NCBI RefSeq assembly: GCF_030848475.1
Contig: NZ_JAVDDS010000016.1
Span: forward strand, 1-64,000
Length of the DNA stretch: 64,000 nucleotides
Direction: 5' to 3'
Origin: Herbivorax alkaliphila
GTDB taxonomy: Bacteria > Bacillota > Clostridia > Acetivibrionales > Acetivibrionaceae
The notes below the pieces were generated by a model. It was not told where the DNA came from, made no database searches, and saw only the letters and a program-made list of their open reading frames with translations. Shown here piece after piece: positions 55,990-64,000 of this stretch (the first letter of the stretch is position 1; each line of letters starts with the position of its first letter). The translations under genes and the position numbers were made by a program.

Positions 55990-56047
55990 TTTATCTTATA
56001 ATCTTCCGGTGGAGACTCAACTGTACCTGAAGACTATAAGATAAAAA
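55990..56047. repeat. Family I-related long hairpin, copy 8
   Basis: TTTATCTTATA at 55990 is inverted as TATAAGATAAA at 56035. The inner TCTTCCGGT/ACCTGAAGA arms enclose GGAGACTCAACTGT. The centre matches the GGTGGAGACTCAACT part of copy 3, and both ends match the AAGATAAA terminus. Confidence 0.6.
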
Positions 56048-56145
56048 AATTTTTAATTTTCTTGTAATTGATATCTATTGCGTGTTAAAATTAAATAGTT
56101 ATTATAATGGGGGAAAGTTTTTGTTTTTAAGAAAGGGGTACATTT

Positions 56146-57855
56146 ATGACAGGAAATTTAGAGATTTCTAATATGATTTTTGGTCTTTTAGGTGGATTAG
56201 CTATATTTATATATGGTATGAACCTTATGGGTGATGGTCTTCAAAAAGCTGCTGGTGAACGCATGAGGCGAATATTAGAAGTTTTAACCAATAATCCTTT
56301 CATAGGTATTTTAGTTGGAGCATTGGTAACACTAATGCTCCAAAGCAGTACAGCTACTACTGTTATGGTTATTGGTTTTGTGAGTGCAAAGTTAATGACA
56401 CTTCCGCAGGCTGTAGGTGTAATTATGGGGGCTAACATAGGAACCACCATTACAGCCCAACTAATTGCTTTCAGAGTCGGGAGCTATGCTTATTTAATAG
56501 CTGCCATAGGTTTTGTGTTATTTTTCTTTTTCCATAAGAAAATAATTAAGTACATTGGTCAAACTATTTTTGCCTTTGGGCTTTTATTCATAGGTCTTAA
56601 TATTATGAGTGATGTAATGAGACCTCTATCTCAAAGTGCAATGTTTGAAAATATTATCCAACAAATTTCTTCTGTTCCTGTGCTAGGCCTTGTTATTGGA
56701 GCTTTGCTTACGCTAATAGTTCAAAGTAGTAGTGCAACCATAGCAGTTTTATTAAATCTATCCCAACAGCAAGGTGCTGATGGACAAGCTTTAGTAAGTC
56801 TTCATGCAGCCCTTCCTATTCTCTTTGGTAGCAATATTGGGACAACAATAACAGCTATGCTGGCATCTATAGGAGCAAGAATAAATGCTAAAAGAGCTGC
56901 TATGGCACACTCAATATTCAACATTACCGGTGCAATCATATTCATGATGTTCATACCTCTTTTTGCTAGATTTGTTGTTTTTATTTCTCCTAAAGGAATA
57001 GAAACAGAAATAATCACTAGGCAAATAGCAAATGCACATACATCATTTAATATTATTAACACCCTCATATGGTTGCCATTTATATTTTTACTTACAAAAA
57101 TAGTTACATTTTTTATAAAGGGTGAGGAAGATACTTTAGAAAAACGAGTATTATACCTTGACTATAAGTTTTTAAACAGTGCTTCTATTGCAATGGATTT
57201 TGCAACAAAAGAGCTTACTAGAATGGCGGAGTTCGCTCAAGAAATGGTAAATGATTCAAAAAAAGCTTTTATAGAATCAGATGCAACATGTGCAAAAAAA
57301 GTCCATGAAGTAGAAGATATTGTTGATATACTTCAATATGAAATAGTTAAATACCTCTCTACAATGCTCTCACAATCTTCTCTTACAGAACGTCAGTCAA
57401 TAAGACTTGCTGGTCTTATGCATATAACAAATGATATCGAGCGTATGGGGGATCACTGTAAAAATATTGCCGAGTTTGCAATGGAAAAGAAAGAAAAGAA
57501 CCTGCCATTTTCTGAGGAAGCTATTAATGATATTACTGAAACTTTTAACAAGCTGAATGACATGGTAAAACATTCCATAAAATCACTTGGCCAAGATGAC
57601 ACTTCTCTAGCAAAAGAGGTGTTATCAGAAGAATCTGAAATTGACAATATTGAAGTTACTCTTCGTGATAGACATGTGAAACGGCTTGAATCAGGACTTT
57701 GTAATCCAACTTCAACTATTATTTTCGTTGAATTAATTCACAATTTAGAAAGAATTGCCGACCATTGTAACAATATAGCAGAAGCGGTTTTGCATGACTT
57801 AGAGGATTATGAAAGTTGTAATAAATGTTTAAATAACAATACTAAAACTTCATAG
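56146..57855 (+). CDS. Na+/phosphate cotransporter with PhoU-like domain
   Basis: The 569-residue protein has about nine membrane spans with the duplicated Na/Pi signature. ALVTLMLQSSTATTVMVIGF and ALLTLIVQSSSATIAVLLN are the paired QSSS/QSST motifs, with GANIGTT and GSNIGTT. A C-terminal PhoU-like helical domain follows (about 335-560). It imports phosphate with Na+, and the PhoU part probably controls uptake. AGAAAGGGG precedes the ATG. No pho genes adjoin it. Confidence 0.92.
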   Translation: MTGNLEISNMIFGLLGGLAIFIYGMNLMGDGLQKAAGERMRRILEVLTNNPFIGILVGALVTLMLQSSTATTVMVIGFVSAKLMTLPQAVGVIMGANIGTTITAQLIAFRVGSYAYLIAAIGFVLFFFFHKKIIKYIGQTIFAFGLLFIGLNIMSDVMRPLSQSAMFENIIQQISSVPVLGLVIGALLTLIVQSSSATIAVLLNLSQQQGADGQALVSLHAALPILFGSNIGTTITAMLASIGARINAKRAAMAHSIFNITGAIIFMMFIPLFARFVVFISPKGIETEIITRQIANAHTSFNIINTLIWLPFIFLLTKIVTFFIKGEEDTLEKRVLYLDYKFLNSASIAMDFATKELTRMAEFAQEMVNDSKKAFIESDATCAKKVHEVEDIVDILQYEIVKYLSTMLSQSSLTERQSIRLAGLMHITNDIERMGDHCKNIAEFAMEKKEKNLPFSEEAINDITETFNKLNDMVKHSIKSLGQDDTSLAKEVLSEESEIDNIEVTLRDRHVKRLESGLCNPTSTIIFVELIHNLERIADHCNNIAEAVLHDLEDYESCNKCLNNNTKTS

Positions 57856-57899
57856 TAAAATTTCAACTTTTTATAAAGCATCTTACTTAACCTTTTCAC

Positions 57900-57930
57900 A
57901 CTTTTAAGGGGGATAAATCCCCCTTAAAGT
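57900..57930. terminator. Hairpin terminator after Na/Pi gene
   Basis: TTAAGGGGG and CCCCCTTAA pair around ATAAAT, with T-rich sequence on both sides. It lies between the Na/Pi gene and the convergent small gene. Confidence 0.7.
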
Positions 57931-57950
57931 TTACTTTACTGCTTAATTAA

Positions 57951-58139
57951 CTACTGATTTTGTTGTTTTGCGTTTTGAACTTCTTGCTCTGCCTGTTGAG
58001 ACATCTGCTGTAGTTGATTCAAGTTAGTTAGTTCATTTGCAAACTCAGCTTTTCCCTTTAATTGTTGTGCCACCTGATTAATTTGTTTCAACTGGTTTTG
58101 TGCATTGTTTAGATTCTGTTCCTGTTTCTGATTCTTCAA
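57951..58139 (-). CDS. Small Gln/Asn-rich protein, gamma-type SASP candidate
   Basis: This 62-residue protein is made up mainly of Gln, Asn, Ala, Lys and Glu, with almost no hydrophobic core. The segment KAEFANELTN resembles the germination-protease site of gamma-type small acid-soluble spore proteins (EFASE), and QQAEQEVQNAKQQNQ resembles their repeats. I infer a spore storage protein; a generic disordered or coiled-coil peptide is the alternative. The start is a TTG with GGAGG 7 bases upstream, which supports expression. Forespore control is likely but no sigma-G site was confirmed. Confidence 0.6.
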   Translation of the reverse strand: MKNQKQEQNLNNAQNQLKQINQVAQQLKGKAEFANELTNLNQLQQMSQQAEQEVQNAKQQNQ

Positions 58140-58243
58140 ACTAACACCTCCTATTTAAGTAAGTTCATTATTTAGTTTTGCATATTAATGAGCTTTTTAT
58201 ACTATGAAAATAATGTTAAAATTTCAAGAGCCTATATTCATTA

Positions 58244-60268
58244 CTAATTTAATAGAGCCTCTTTAAATGCTGTAGAATCGGTAATTGGTGTCTGACACGA
58301 AAAATTTTCACATATATACGCTGTTGCCTTGCCTTCAATGGATTTATAATTTTCAATAAAAGGAGTCAATTCCTGTAATTCCTTGTTTTCTTCAGAGTAA
58401 AACATTGATATGGTAAAAGGCCTGAAATCTTCTCTTATAATTTCTATTAAGTTTTTCGTATCCTTGCCTACTAATACCACTTCTTTTGATCTTGCCTGAG
58501 AAAATAACACTGCTGTTAAAAAGAATGTATACCCTCTTGCAAATCTTCCGAAATTTGTCCCAAATAACTTAAACATATACTGAGCTTTTTCTTCTAATTC
58601 ATATTGACCAGTAAGACGGGCAAGTCTTAAAAAATTTAATGCTGCAACTGAATTCCCCGAAGGAATAGCTCCATCATAAGTTTCTTTTGGACGAGTAATA
58701 AGTTGTTCACTATCACTTCCATAAAGAAATAGTCCTCCCTTTTCATTATCCCAAAAGAATTTTAATAAATCATCATTTAACTTGACTGCTCTTTTAAGGT
58801 ACATAGGTTTATATGTTGTTTCATACAGTTCAATAAGTCCCCATATTAAAAATGCATAGTCATCAACATAAGCAAAAATTCCAGCTTCACCATCACGATA
58901 CCTTGCCAAAAGACGCCCATCATCTCTTATAAGTTTTGAAAAAACAAAAGATGCTGCTTTTTGGGAGGCTTCTGTATATTTTTCACTTCCTAGAACTCTT
59001 CCCCCAATGGCTAATGCTGCTATCATAAGTCCATTCCATGAAGTAAGAATTTTATCATCTTTATATGGATGAACTCTTTTTTTACGATATTCAAAAAGCT
59101 TTCTACGACAAGCTTCTATAAGTTCTTTCTCCTCGTCGGGTACTGTGCGTTTAATAAGATTTGGAATATTTAAACCTTCAAAATTACCCTTTGGTGTAAT
59201 ATCGTAATATTCACAAAACTTCTCCCCATCTTCCTTACCTAAAACATCTATAATTTCATCAGGAGACCATACATAAAACTTTCCTTCTACCCCTTCAGAG
59301 TCAGCATCTTCTGCTGAATAAAAACCTCCTTCAGGAGAAGTCATATCTCGCAATATATAGGTAAATATCTCATGTGCTACATCAGCGTATTTCTTATTTC
59401 TTGTCGCCTGGTAAGCCTCTAGATAGGCAATAGAGAGTAATGCATTATCATAAAGCATCTTTTCAAAATGAGGTACTAACCATTTACTATCAGTAGAATA
59501 TCTACTAAACCCAAAGCCTATATGATCGTATATCCCACCTTGATACATTGAATCTAAAGTTTTTTCCACCATTTCAAGAGCATATTCATCTCTAGTTTTA
59601 TACCAATATCTGAGTAGGAAAAACAGGTTATGAGGAGTAGGAAATTTAGGACTGCTCCCAAAACCTCCATAAATGCTGTCTAAATCATACTTCAATTGAG
59701 AAAACCCTTCATGAATTATATCTTCAGATACTTCCTCAACACTTTCTTCCTCATATTGATTGCTTATCACTTTTAAAATCTGATTACTTGATTCAACTAA
59801 AGAATCCCTTTTATTAACCCATGCATTATATGCATTGTCCAATATAGTTAATAAACCGTTCATTCCCATCCTGCTAGTTTTAGGAAAATACGTTCCTGCA
59901 AAAAAGGGTTTTTTATCAGAAGTCATAAAAACAGTTAAAGGCCATCCTCCATGGCCTGTAAGTGCTTGGCATACACTCATATATATGTTGTCTATATCTG
60001 GTCTCTCTTCTCTGTCTACTTTTATTGAAATATAGTGCTCATTAAGTAGTCTGGCCACTTCTTCATCTTCAAAAGACTCTCTTTCCATTACATGACACCA
60101 ATGGCATGTGGAATAGCCAATAGAGAGAAAAACAGGCTTGTCCTCCTGCTTTGCTTTATCAAAAGCTTCCTGTCCCCAAGGATACCAGTTCACTGGATTA
60201 TAAGCATGTTGTAAAAGATATGGGGATTTTTCATTAATTAGTCTATTTGTTTTGGCTGTAGTTGACAT
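58244..60268 (-). CDS. YyaL family thioredoxin-domain protein (DUF255)
   Basis: The 674-residue protein has an N-terminal thioredoxin-like DUF255 domain (about 1-165) and a C-terminal six-hairpin glycosidase-like helical region (about 180-600). The DUF255 domain carries [15 protein letters not shown], a CHWC motif in [11 protein letters not shown] and [10 protein letters not shown]. Relatives include YyaL and mammalian SPATA20. The function is unproven; redox or sugar-related roles have been suggested. No signal peptide is present. GGTGAT lies 5 bases before the ATG. Length matches the family. Confidence 0.9.
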   Translation of the reverse strand: MSTTAKTNRLINEKSPYLLQHAYNPVNWYPWGQEAFDKAKQEDKPVFLSIGYSTCHWCHVMERESFEDEEVARLLNEHYISIKVDREERPDIDNIYMSVCQALTGHGGWPLTVFMTSDKKPFFAGTYFPKTSRMGMNGLLTILDNAYNAWVNKRDSLVESSNQILKVISNQYEEESVEEVSEDIIHEGFSQLKYDLDSIYGGFGSSPKFPTPHNLFFLLRYWYKTRDEYALEMVEKTLDSMYQGGIYDHIGFGFSRYSTDSKWLVPHFEKMLYDNALLSIAYLEAYQATRNKKYADVAHEIFTYILRDMTSPEGGFYSAEDADSEGVEGKFYVWSPDEIIDVLGKEDGEKFCEYYDITPKGNFEGLNIPNLIKRTVPDEEKELIEACRRKLFEYRKKRVHPYKDDKILTSWNGLMIAALAIGGRVLGSEKYTEASQKAASFVFSKLIRDDGRLLARYRDGEAGIFAYVDDYAFLIWGLIELYETTYKPMYLKRAVKLNDDLLKFFWDNEKGGLFLYGSDSEQLITRPKETYDGAIPSGNSVAALNFLRLARLTGQYELEEKAQYMFKLFGTNFGRFARGYTFFLTAVLFSQARSKEVVLVGKDTKNLIEIIREDFRPFTISMFYSEENKELQELTPFIENYKSIEGKATAYICENFSCQTPITDSTAFKEALLN

Positions 60269-60369
60269 TTTAAATCACCACTTTTCATTAATTTAAATTT
60301 ATCTTCTAATACAGTAATATTCCTTTACTATTATTTCAAATAAGCAATTATATATTCAATAACATTATC

Positions 60370-61134
60370 TCACACTATTCTGAGAAACTCGAAGTTTTTT
60401 GTTAGGTATTTATTTATGATTTTATAGAACAATTCAGTAGTCCTTTCATGATCATGTGTTAAAATTATATCTGCGGTATCTGAGCAATTAAGTGCTCTCC
60501 CGACATATGGGACATCTTCGTCTATTCTTCCTAATATTGCTTCTTCTTTTTCCATTCCGTAAGGAGCACCTTGAATATCTAGGAAGTATTCCATCTGATT
60601 AAATGTGCAACGAACATCTATATAATCAAACATCTCCTTATCATTAAAGAATTGCAACTTTATATTTTTAAAATGTGGCTGGACATAACCTAACTCTCTC
60701 AAAAAGGATTGTATTTCTATTCTTCTGTCATTTCTCGAGTATACGTACCATTCGCTTTGAGACTTGTTCCACTTTTTTTCATACTCTTCACCACTAATGT
60801 CTCCTCCTTGGTCGAAGTGGGGAAAGCGAAATACTTTTATTGGCCTTTTAATCCCAATCATCATGTAAATATTATCAATTATAGTATCTGTTATTTGTAT
60901 TGCTTTTTTTGCTTGCTCAATGGATAAATCCGAAAAATGCTTATGACTATATGAATGATTTCCTATTAAAAACCCTTTTCCAATGGCATATGCTGCATCA
61001 TTTTCGTATGATTCAAGATTTTCTCCAAGGCAAAAGAATGTCGCAGGTATATTATGGGCAGATAGGAAATCCACCTTATCTTTAAAATCTTTACTTGGTC
61101 CGTCATCAATAGTAAGATAGACTTGCTTTGACAT
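60370..61134 (-). CDS. Polysaccharide deacetylase (NodB-like)
   Basis: The 254-residue protein is a CE4 family deacetylase. Motif 1 is YLTIDDGPS with the catalytic Asp pair (residues 6-14), motif 2 is NHSYSHKH with two metal-binding His, motif 3 is FRFPHFD, and a DIILTHDH motif is near 225. No signal peptide or membrane segment is seen, which is atypical for a wall-modifying enzyme; a cytosolic or non-classically exported form is possible. GGGAG precedes the ATG. The acetyltransferase gene upstream is separated from it by a terminator. Confidence 0.85.
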   Translation of the reverse strand: MSKQVYLTIDDGPSKDFKDKVDFLSAHNIPATFFCLGENLESYENDAAYAIGKGFLIGNHSYSHKHFSDLSIEQAKKAIQITDTIIDNIYMMIGIKRPIKVFRFPHFDQGGDISGEEYEKKWNKSQSEWYVYSRNDRRIEIQSFLRELGYVQPHFKNIKLQFFNDKEMFDYIDVRCTFNQMEYFLDIQGAPYGMEKEEAILGRIDEDVPYVGRALNCSDTADIILTHDHERTTELFYKIINKYLTKNFEFLRIV

Positions 61135-61208
61135 AGCCTTAATTCTCCCTTCCTATTTATTTCTAAGAATGACCCACCATCCCAGTCCTTATAACATCTC
61201 TTCTCTAA

Positions 61209-61255
61209 AAAAGCATCAAGACTTAGATAGGTTTTATCTTAGTCTTGATGCTTTT
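61209..61255 (-). terminator. Intrinsic terminator of acetyltransferase gene
   Basis: AAAAGCATCAAGACT and AGTCTTGATGCTTTT (61241-61255) pair, extended inward by TTAGATA/TATCTTA. On the minus strand a T6 run follows. Confidence 0.8.
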
Positions 61256-61272
61256 AGTATAGTGAATAAATA

Positions 61273-62172
61273 TCAAGTGCGCGATAAAACTGGAAACATT
61301 AGTTGATTATTTTTTAAAAAATCCGAATTATTTCCTAAAACAAAAAGCGTTGTATCTTCTTCGTTTGATACATTAACATCACAAGACTCTGTATCTATAG
61401 GCGTAAAACCAAATACTATTTTATTAATATTTTTATCAACCATTGCTTCAATAATATCATTCAGAGATACATCCAGTGAAGAAAACACATCATTTAAATA
61501 TATGGTTCCTTCGTCAAATTCAGCTACGACAATACTATCCAGTGTTTCAATGTAATAAACATTCTGACTCATAAATGATGTACAGTGAAACATTGCTAGT
61601 GATTCATTCCCACGCATTGAAATCTTTGAAACTGGGGCAGAACCGTTAATTTTATTTAATAGAAAGTTTCTATTTTCAATATCTGTCATGTCTAATTTTT
61701 TAATATTTAATGTTTTGTTATTTTCTTCTACTTTTTTTGAATGTTGATACTCATTTACTTCAATGAAACCAAATTTGGGATAGAAATTGCGAACACTATC
61801 ATTAGCAAAAAGATAAATTAAATCACATTTATTTTGCCATTCATCCAGTATTTTTTCCATAATAAATCTATTTAGACCCTGTTTCCTGTAATCTTTATCC
61901 GTCATAACTGTTCCCATTTGTATAAATTTCTTTTTTTCTCCTAGTATCAAAAAGTCAATAACACTAACAAATATACTAGAAATAACCTTTTCTCCATCTA
62001 ATAATATGTAAGGAATATATTCGTCTTTCCAGTATCCATTTTGATACCATTCTTCAAAATCAAACCCATAAGTTTGTTTAGTTAAATTGTTATAACTGGC
62101 TCTTATTTCTTTGTTATCTTTAAAATTTTTCGAGTACCCGTAAATCTTATCACCTATCTTAACTTGTTCCAC
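61273..62172 (-). CDS. GNAT family N-acetyltransferase
   Basis: This protein of about 299 residues has a GNAT fold in its first half, with the acetyl-CoA-binding RKQGLNRFIME stretch and LIYLFANDSVRNFYPKFGF. A second region of about 120 residues looks like the SCP2-like or second GNAT-like tail of two-domain acetyltransferases. The substrate is unknown. The start is uncertain: the GTG at 62172 has GGAGG 10 bases upstream, while a TTG at 62247 is in frame but lacks a good site. It sits just downstream of a GC-rich spacer. Confidence 0.75.
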   Translation of the reverse strand: MEQVKIGDKIYGYSKNFKDNKEIRASYNNLTKQTYGFDFEEWYQNGYWKDEYIPYILLDGEKVISSIFVSVIDFLILGEKKKFIQMGTVMTDKDYRKQGLNRFIMEKILDEWQNKCDLIYLFANDSVRNFYPKFGFIEVNEYQHSKKVEENNKTLNIKKLDMTDIENRNFLLNKINGSAPVSKISMRGNESLAMFHCTSFMSQNVYYIETLDSIVVAEFDEGTIYLNDVFSSLDVSLNDIIEAMVDKNINKIVFGFTPIDTESCDVNVSNEEDTTLFVLGNNSDFLKNNQLMFPVLSRT

Positions 62173-62247
62173 TGTAAAAAAACCTCCATTTTTATAAATG
62201 ATAATATCTTTTAAAATCCAATCAACTTTCAAAACTTCTAATTTCAA

Positions 62248-62502
62248 GCTAAAGTCTTACCTATTCCTATTCGATTCTGACCAATGAAATGTCCTTCGTC
62301 TGTCTATCCAAAGAATTTCTATAGCCTTATCTCGTGCAAGAATTCGCGATCTGCGTCCGATTGCTAGTTCCTCTGTTTCAGCCGCTTAAGGCAACTGCCC
62401 TTTGCGGGTGAAATTGCAGGAACTATATTGTTGAACAAAGTTGGGAGCTTAGAGAAGCAAGAGCCACAAGGATGCGACCACCTTAATCCTTCGCACCTTT
62501 AA
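62248..62502. other. GC-rich structured spacer X
   Basis: This spacer is visibly richer in G+C than the surrounding DNA. TAGTTCCT (about 62369) is inverted as AGGAACTA (about 62427), enclosing TTTCA/TGAAA and CGC/GCG arms. It follows the methyltransferase stop and precedes the acetyltransferase. No gene is visible. It may be a recombination site, an acquired remnant or a folded RNA. Confidence 0.45.
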
Positions 62503-63132
62503 TCACCGCTTGTCTTTAAACAATAAGCACTTCCATCCAAATGACGCTTGTTCTTCACTGAGCTTCAACTCGTCGAAATATACAAATCCGTTATCTTCTG
62601 CGACTTCATTCAATCTCAATTTATTGTGTAAATAGAAAGGTCTGTTATATTGAACTCCTTCTAGTTCAATTTTACTACTTTCTTCCCATATCCCATTTCC
62701 TTCTACTACCACAATCATAACATAACCTTCCGGCCTAATAACTTTTTTCATATTTCCAAAAACCAAATTCAATTCTTCATCCTCAATATGTATAATAGAT
62801 GCTATCGCAACAATCCCATCAAATACACCAAAAGATTCGTCTAGTTTCCTAAAATCCATAATTTCAAATTGACATTGAGGATTCCTTTTTCTAGCTATTC
62901 TAATGGGTTCATCTGAGAAGTCAATCCCAGTAACTCTTGCCCCCAATTTATATAAACGCATACTTTCGTATCCTGCACCACAACCCATATCCAATATTCT
63001 AGGGTTAGGATTTAATAAATCTATGAAGTTTTTCAAAGTAGGCAATAAATCCTCATTTGAATACCATTCATCTGCAAACTTCTGTGCAATGTCGTTATAA
63101 AATCTCTGAATTTCTATATTTATATTTTCCAT
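62503..63132 (-). CDS. SAM-dependent class I methyltransferase
   Basis: This protein of about 209 residues has the Rossmann-type methyltransferase fold: motif I ILDMGCGAGYESM (about 46-58), an acidic residue after GIDFS, and FDGIVAIASIIHIEDE. The substrate is unknown. The ATG at 63132 has AGGAG 5 bases upstream. The open frame extends 90 bases further, but that part would translate the GC-rich repeat-like spacer and is rejected. It is flanked on both sides by GC-rich structured spacers, consistent with recent acquisition as a unit. Confidence 0.82.
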   Translation of the reverse strand: MENINIEIQRFYNDIAQKFADEWYSNEDLLPTLKNFIDLLNPNPRILDMGCGAGYESMRLYKLGARVTGIDFSDEPIRIARKRNPQCQFEIMDFRKLDESFGVFDGIVAIASIIHIEDEELNLVFGNMKKVIRPEGYVMIVVVEGNGIWEESSKIELEGVQYNRPFYLHNKLRLNEVAEDNGFVYFDELKLSEEQASFGWKCLLFKDKR

Positions 63133-63631
63133 AAAAACTCCTATCAAATAAATATTATGTGCCGAAGGATTACCTTGGCAAATCGTCACAGGGCTCACCG
63201 TTCTTTGCTCGCACTTTCGCACAATGACAGGTTTATACTACTATGAAGTAGTTAAACATTTATCTGTGCGACCTCGTGTCGCACCGTTCAGTATTGAAGA
63301 AGTCTTTGAGCTCTAGCGCTTGCACTTGGAGAAAAGATTTTGGTGTAGCGTAGCGAAACCTTCAATGCATTGTTGAGCGAAGTGACCCCATAAGAAAATT
63401 TTTATAAACATACTCTAAAATTTTTTTATGTATAAAACATTATTTCCTATCTTTAATTAAACACCGATTAATTTTTCTATTTTCTCAATTATATATACAT
63501 CTCATAATTCATTTTTTTAGTACTAAAAAATACTCTTATCAGCAAAAAAAAATAAGCATCATATAGTATCCATCTTATTTTAAATGCTAATGATATAAAA
63601 TCTTTTATGTTTAAATCATAAGGATTTTTAT
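63133..63631. other. GC-rich structured spacer Y and AT-rich tail
   Basis: From about 63160 to 63400 the sequence is G+C-richer than its surroundings. It contains a perfect GTGCGAC/GTCGCAC hairpin (63266-63284) and smaller dyads such as TACT/AGTA. From 63400 to 63631 it is ordinary AT-rich sequence. No gene is visible. Confidence 0.45.
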
Positions 63632-63925
63632 TTAAGGCTTTCCGCCTTTAATAACTTTTATTTCTACATCTTGCTTTTCTAACTTAGATGATAATTCTTT
63701 TACTTCTTTTTCTATGAGTATAACTTTTTCATATAATTGATTATATCCATCAAAAAGAGCTTTTGAATTGATATCTAAACTATTCTCTATCTTAACAATA
63801 TCAGTTTTATCTGATTTTAAATCTAATTTCTTGTCCATTTTCTCTAATTTCTTGTCCATTGTCTCTAATTTCAAGCTTATATCCGAATACATTTTTGTCA
63901 TGAACTCAAATACTTTATCGTCCAT
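63632..63925 (-). CDS. Small coiled-coil protein
   Basis: This 97-residue protein is almost entirely heptad coiled coil (about 10-90), with internal repeats MDKKLEKMDKKLDLK near residues 23-37. It has no signal or membrane segment. It resembles small coiled-coil proteins common in Clostridia and phages, but no function can be given. AAGGAAG lies 8 bases before the ATG. The remaining 63926-64000 holds only its upstream region. Confidence 0.65.
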   Translation of the reverse strand: MDDKVFEFMTKMYSDISLKLETMDKKLEKMDKKLDLKSDKTDIVKIENSLDINSKALFDGYNQLYEKVILIEKEVKELSSKLEKQDVEIKVIKGGKP

Positions 63926-64000
63926 CTAAAACACTTCCTTTAAATATAATATCATTATTATATCATTTTTCCATTTGTTTAGAAATATTATCCTAAGAAA

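Noticed and set aside
63133-63222. N-terminal extension of the methyltransferase frame
   Set aside because: It translates the GC-rich spacer, has no ribosome site, and the ATG at 63132 has AGGAG at good spacing.
63160-63300. tRNA gene in the GC-rich spacer
   Set aside because: No cloverleaf, GTTCGAATC-type T arm or acceptor stem could be drawn.

Overview
This 64 kb window is AT-rich chromosomal DNA with strong GGAGG-type ribosome binding sites and frequent TTG/GTG starts. It fits an anaerobic, low-GC Gram-positive bacterium of the class Clostridia. Supporting signs are an mreBCD-pbp2-minCDE shape/division operon, MecA, a SpoIIE-type phosphatase, a probable gamma-type spore protein, AsnA-type asparagine synthesis, TRAP transport, lipoprotein signals, no outer-membrane genes, and a dockerin plus a CBM2 protein that hint at polysaccharide use. 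The species cannot be named from sequence alone. No rRNA, tRNA, CRISPR array, prophage or transposase gene was recognised.

Layout. 0.2-8.1 kb (minus strand): maf, mreB, mreC, mreD, PBP2, minC, minD, minE and mgsA, the cell-shape and septum-placement module. 8.3-16 kb: unknown protein, mecA, PRC-barrel protein, DUF6648-like protein, MASE3-SpoIIE phosphatase, lon. 16.4-19.6 kb: a lone argJ, a lone cheW, and a DUF948/YtxH pair. 19.9-23 kb: anti-sigma/ECF sigma pair and PspC/LiaF-like pair, both envelope-stress type. 23.3-30 kb: split chromate transporter, CBM2 surface protein, fetAB, asnS and asnA. 30-35.3 kb: uvrA and uvrB. 35.7-46.1 kb: SurA-N lipoprotein, TRAP operon with a long terminator-bearing leader, DUF4015 lipoprotein, VanY peptidase, WYL regulator, rtcB, dockerin protein. 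46.3-53 kb: lipase, isocitrate dehydrogenase and a divergent topoisomerase IIA pair. 53.5-64 kb: LysM-CAP protein, sfsA, Na/Pi cotransporter, small spore-like protein, YyaL, polysaccharide deacetylase, acetyltransferase, methyltransferase and a coiled-coil protein.

The most unusual content lies between the genes. Two dispersed repeat families were found by eye. Family I has a GTTTAGC/GCTAAAC palindrome and a TCTTAGAATAAGATAAA end, with about ten full or partial copies; in two places its edge supplies the stop codon of a gene. Family II has a conserved left arm, a variable stem and a conserved right end, with about five copies, one of them between uvrB and uvrA. Several leaders are also structured: the TRAP leader (consensus promoter, hairpin, intrinsic terminator), the asnA leader (two competing copies of one pairing arm, one at the start codon), the CBM2-gene leader (a short ORF inside a hairpin), and argJ. 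Two GC-rich structured spacers flank a methyltransferase at the right end and look foreign.

Limits: family names are from memory of motifs and architecture, with no database search. Repeat copies, promoters and hairpins were read by eye and not scored.
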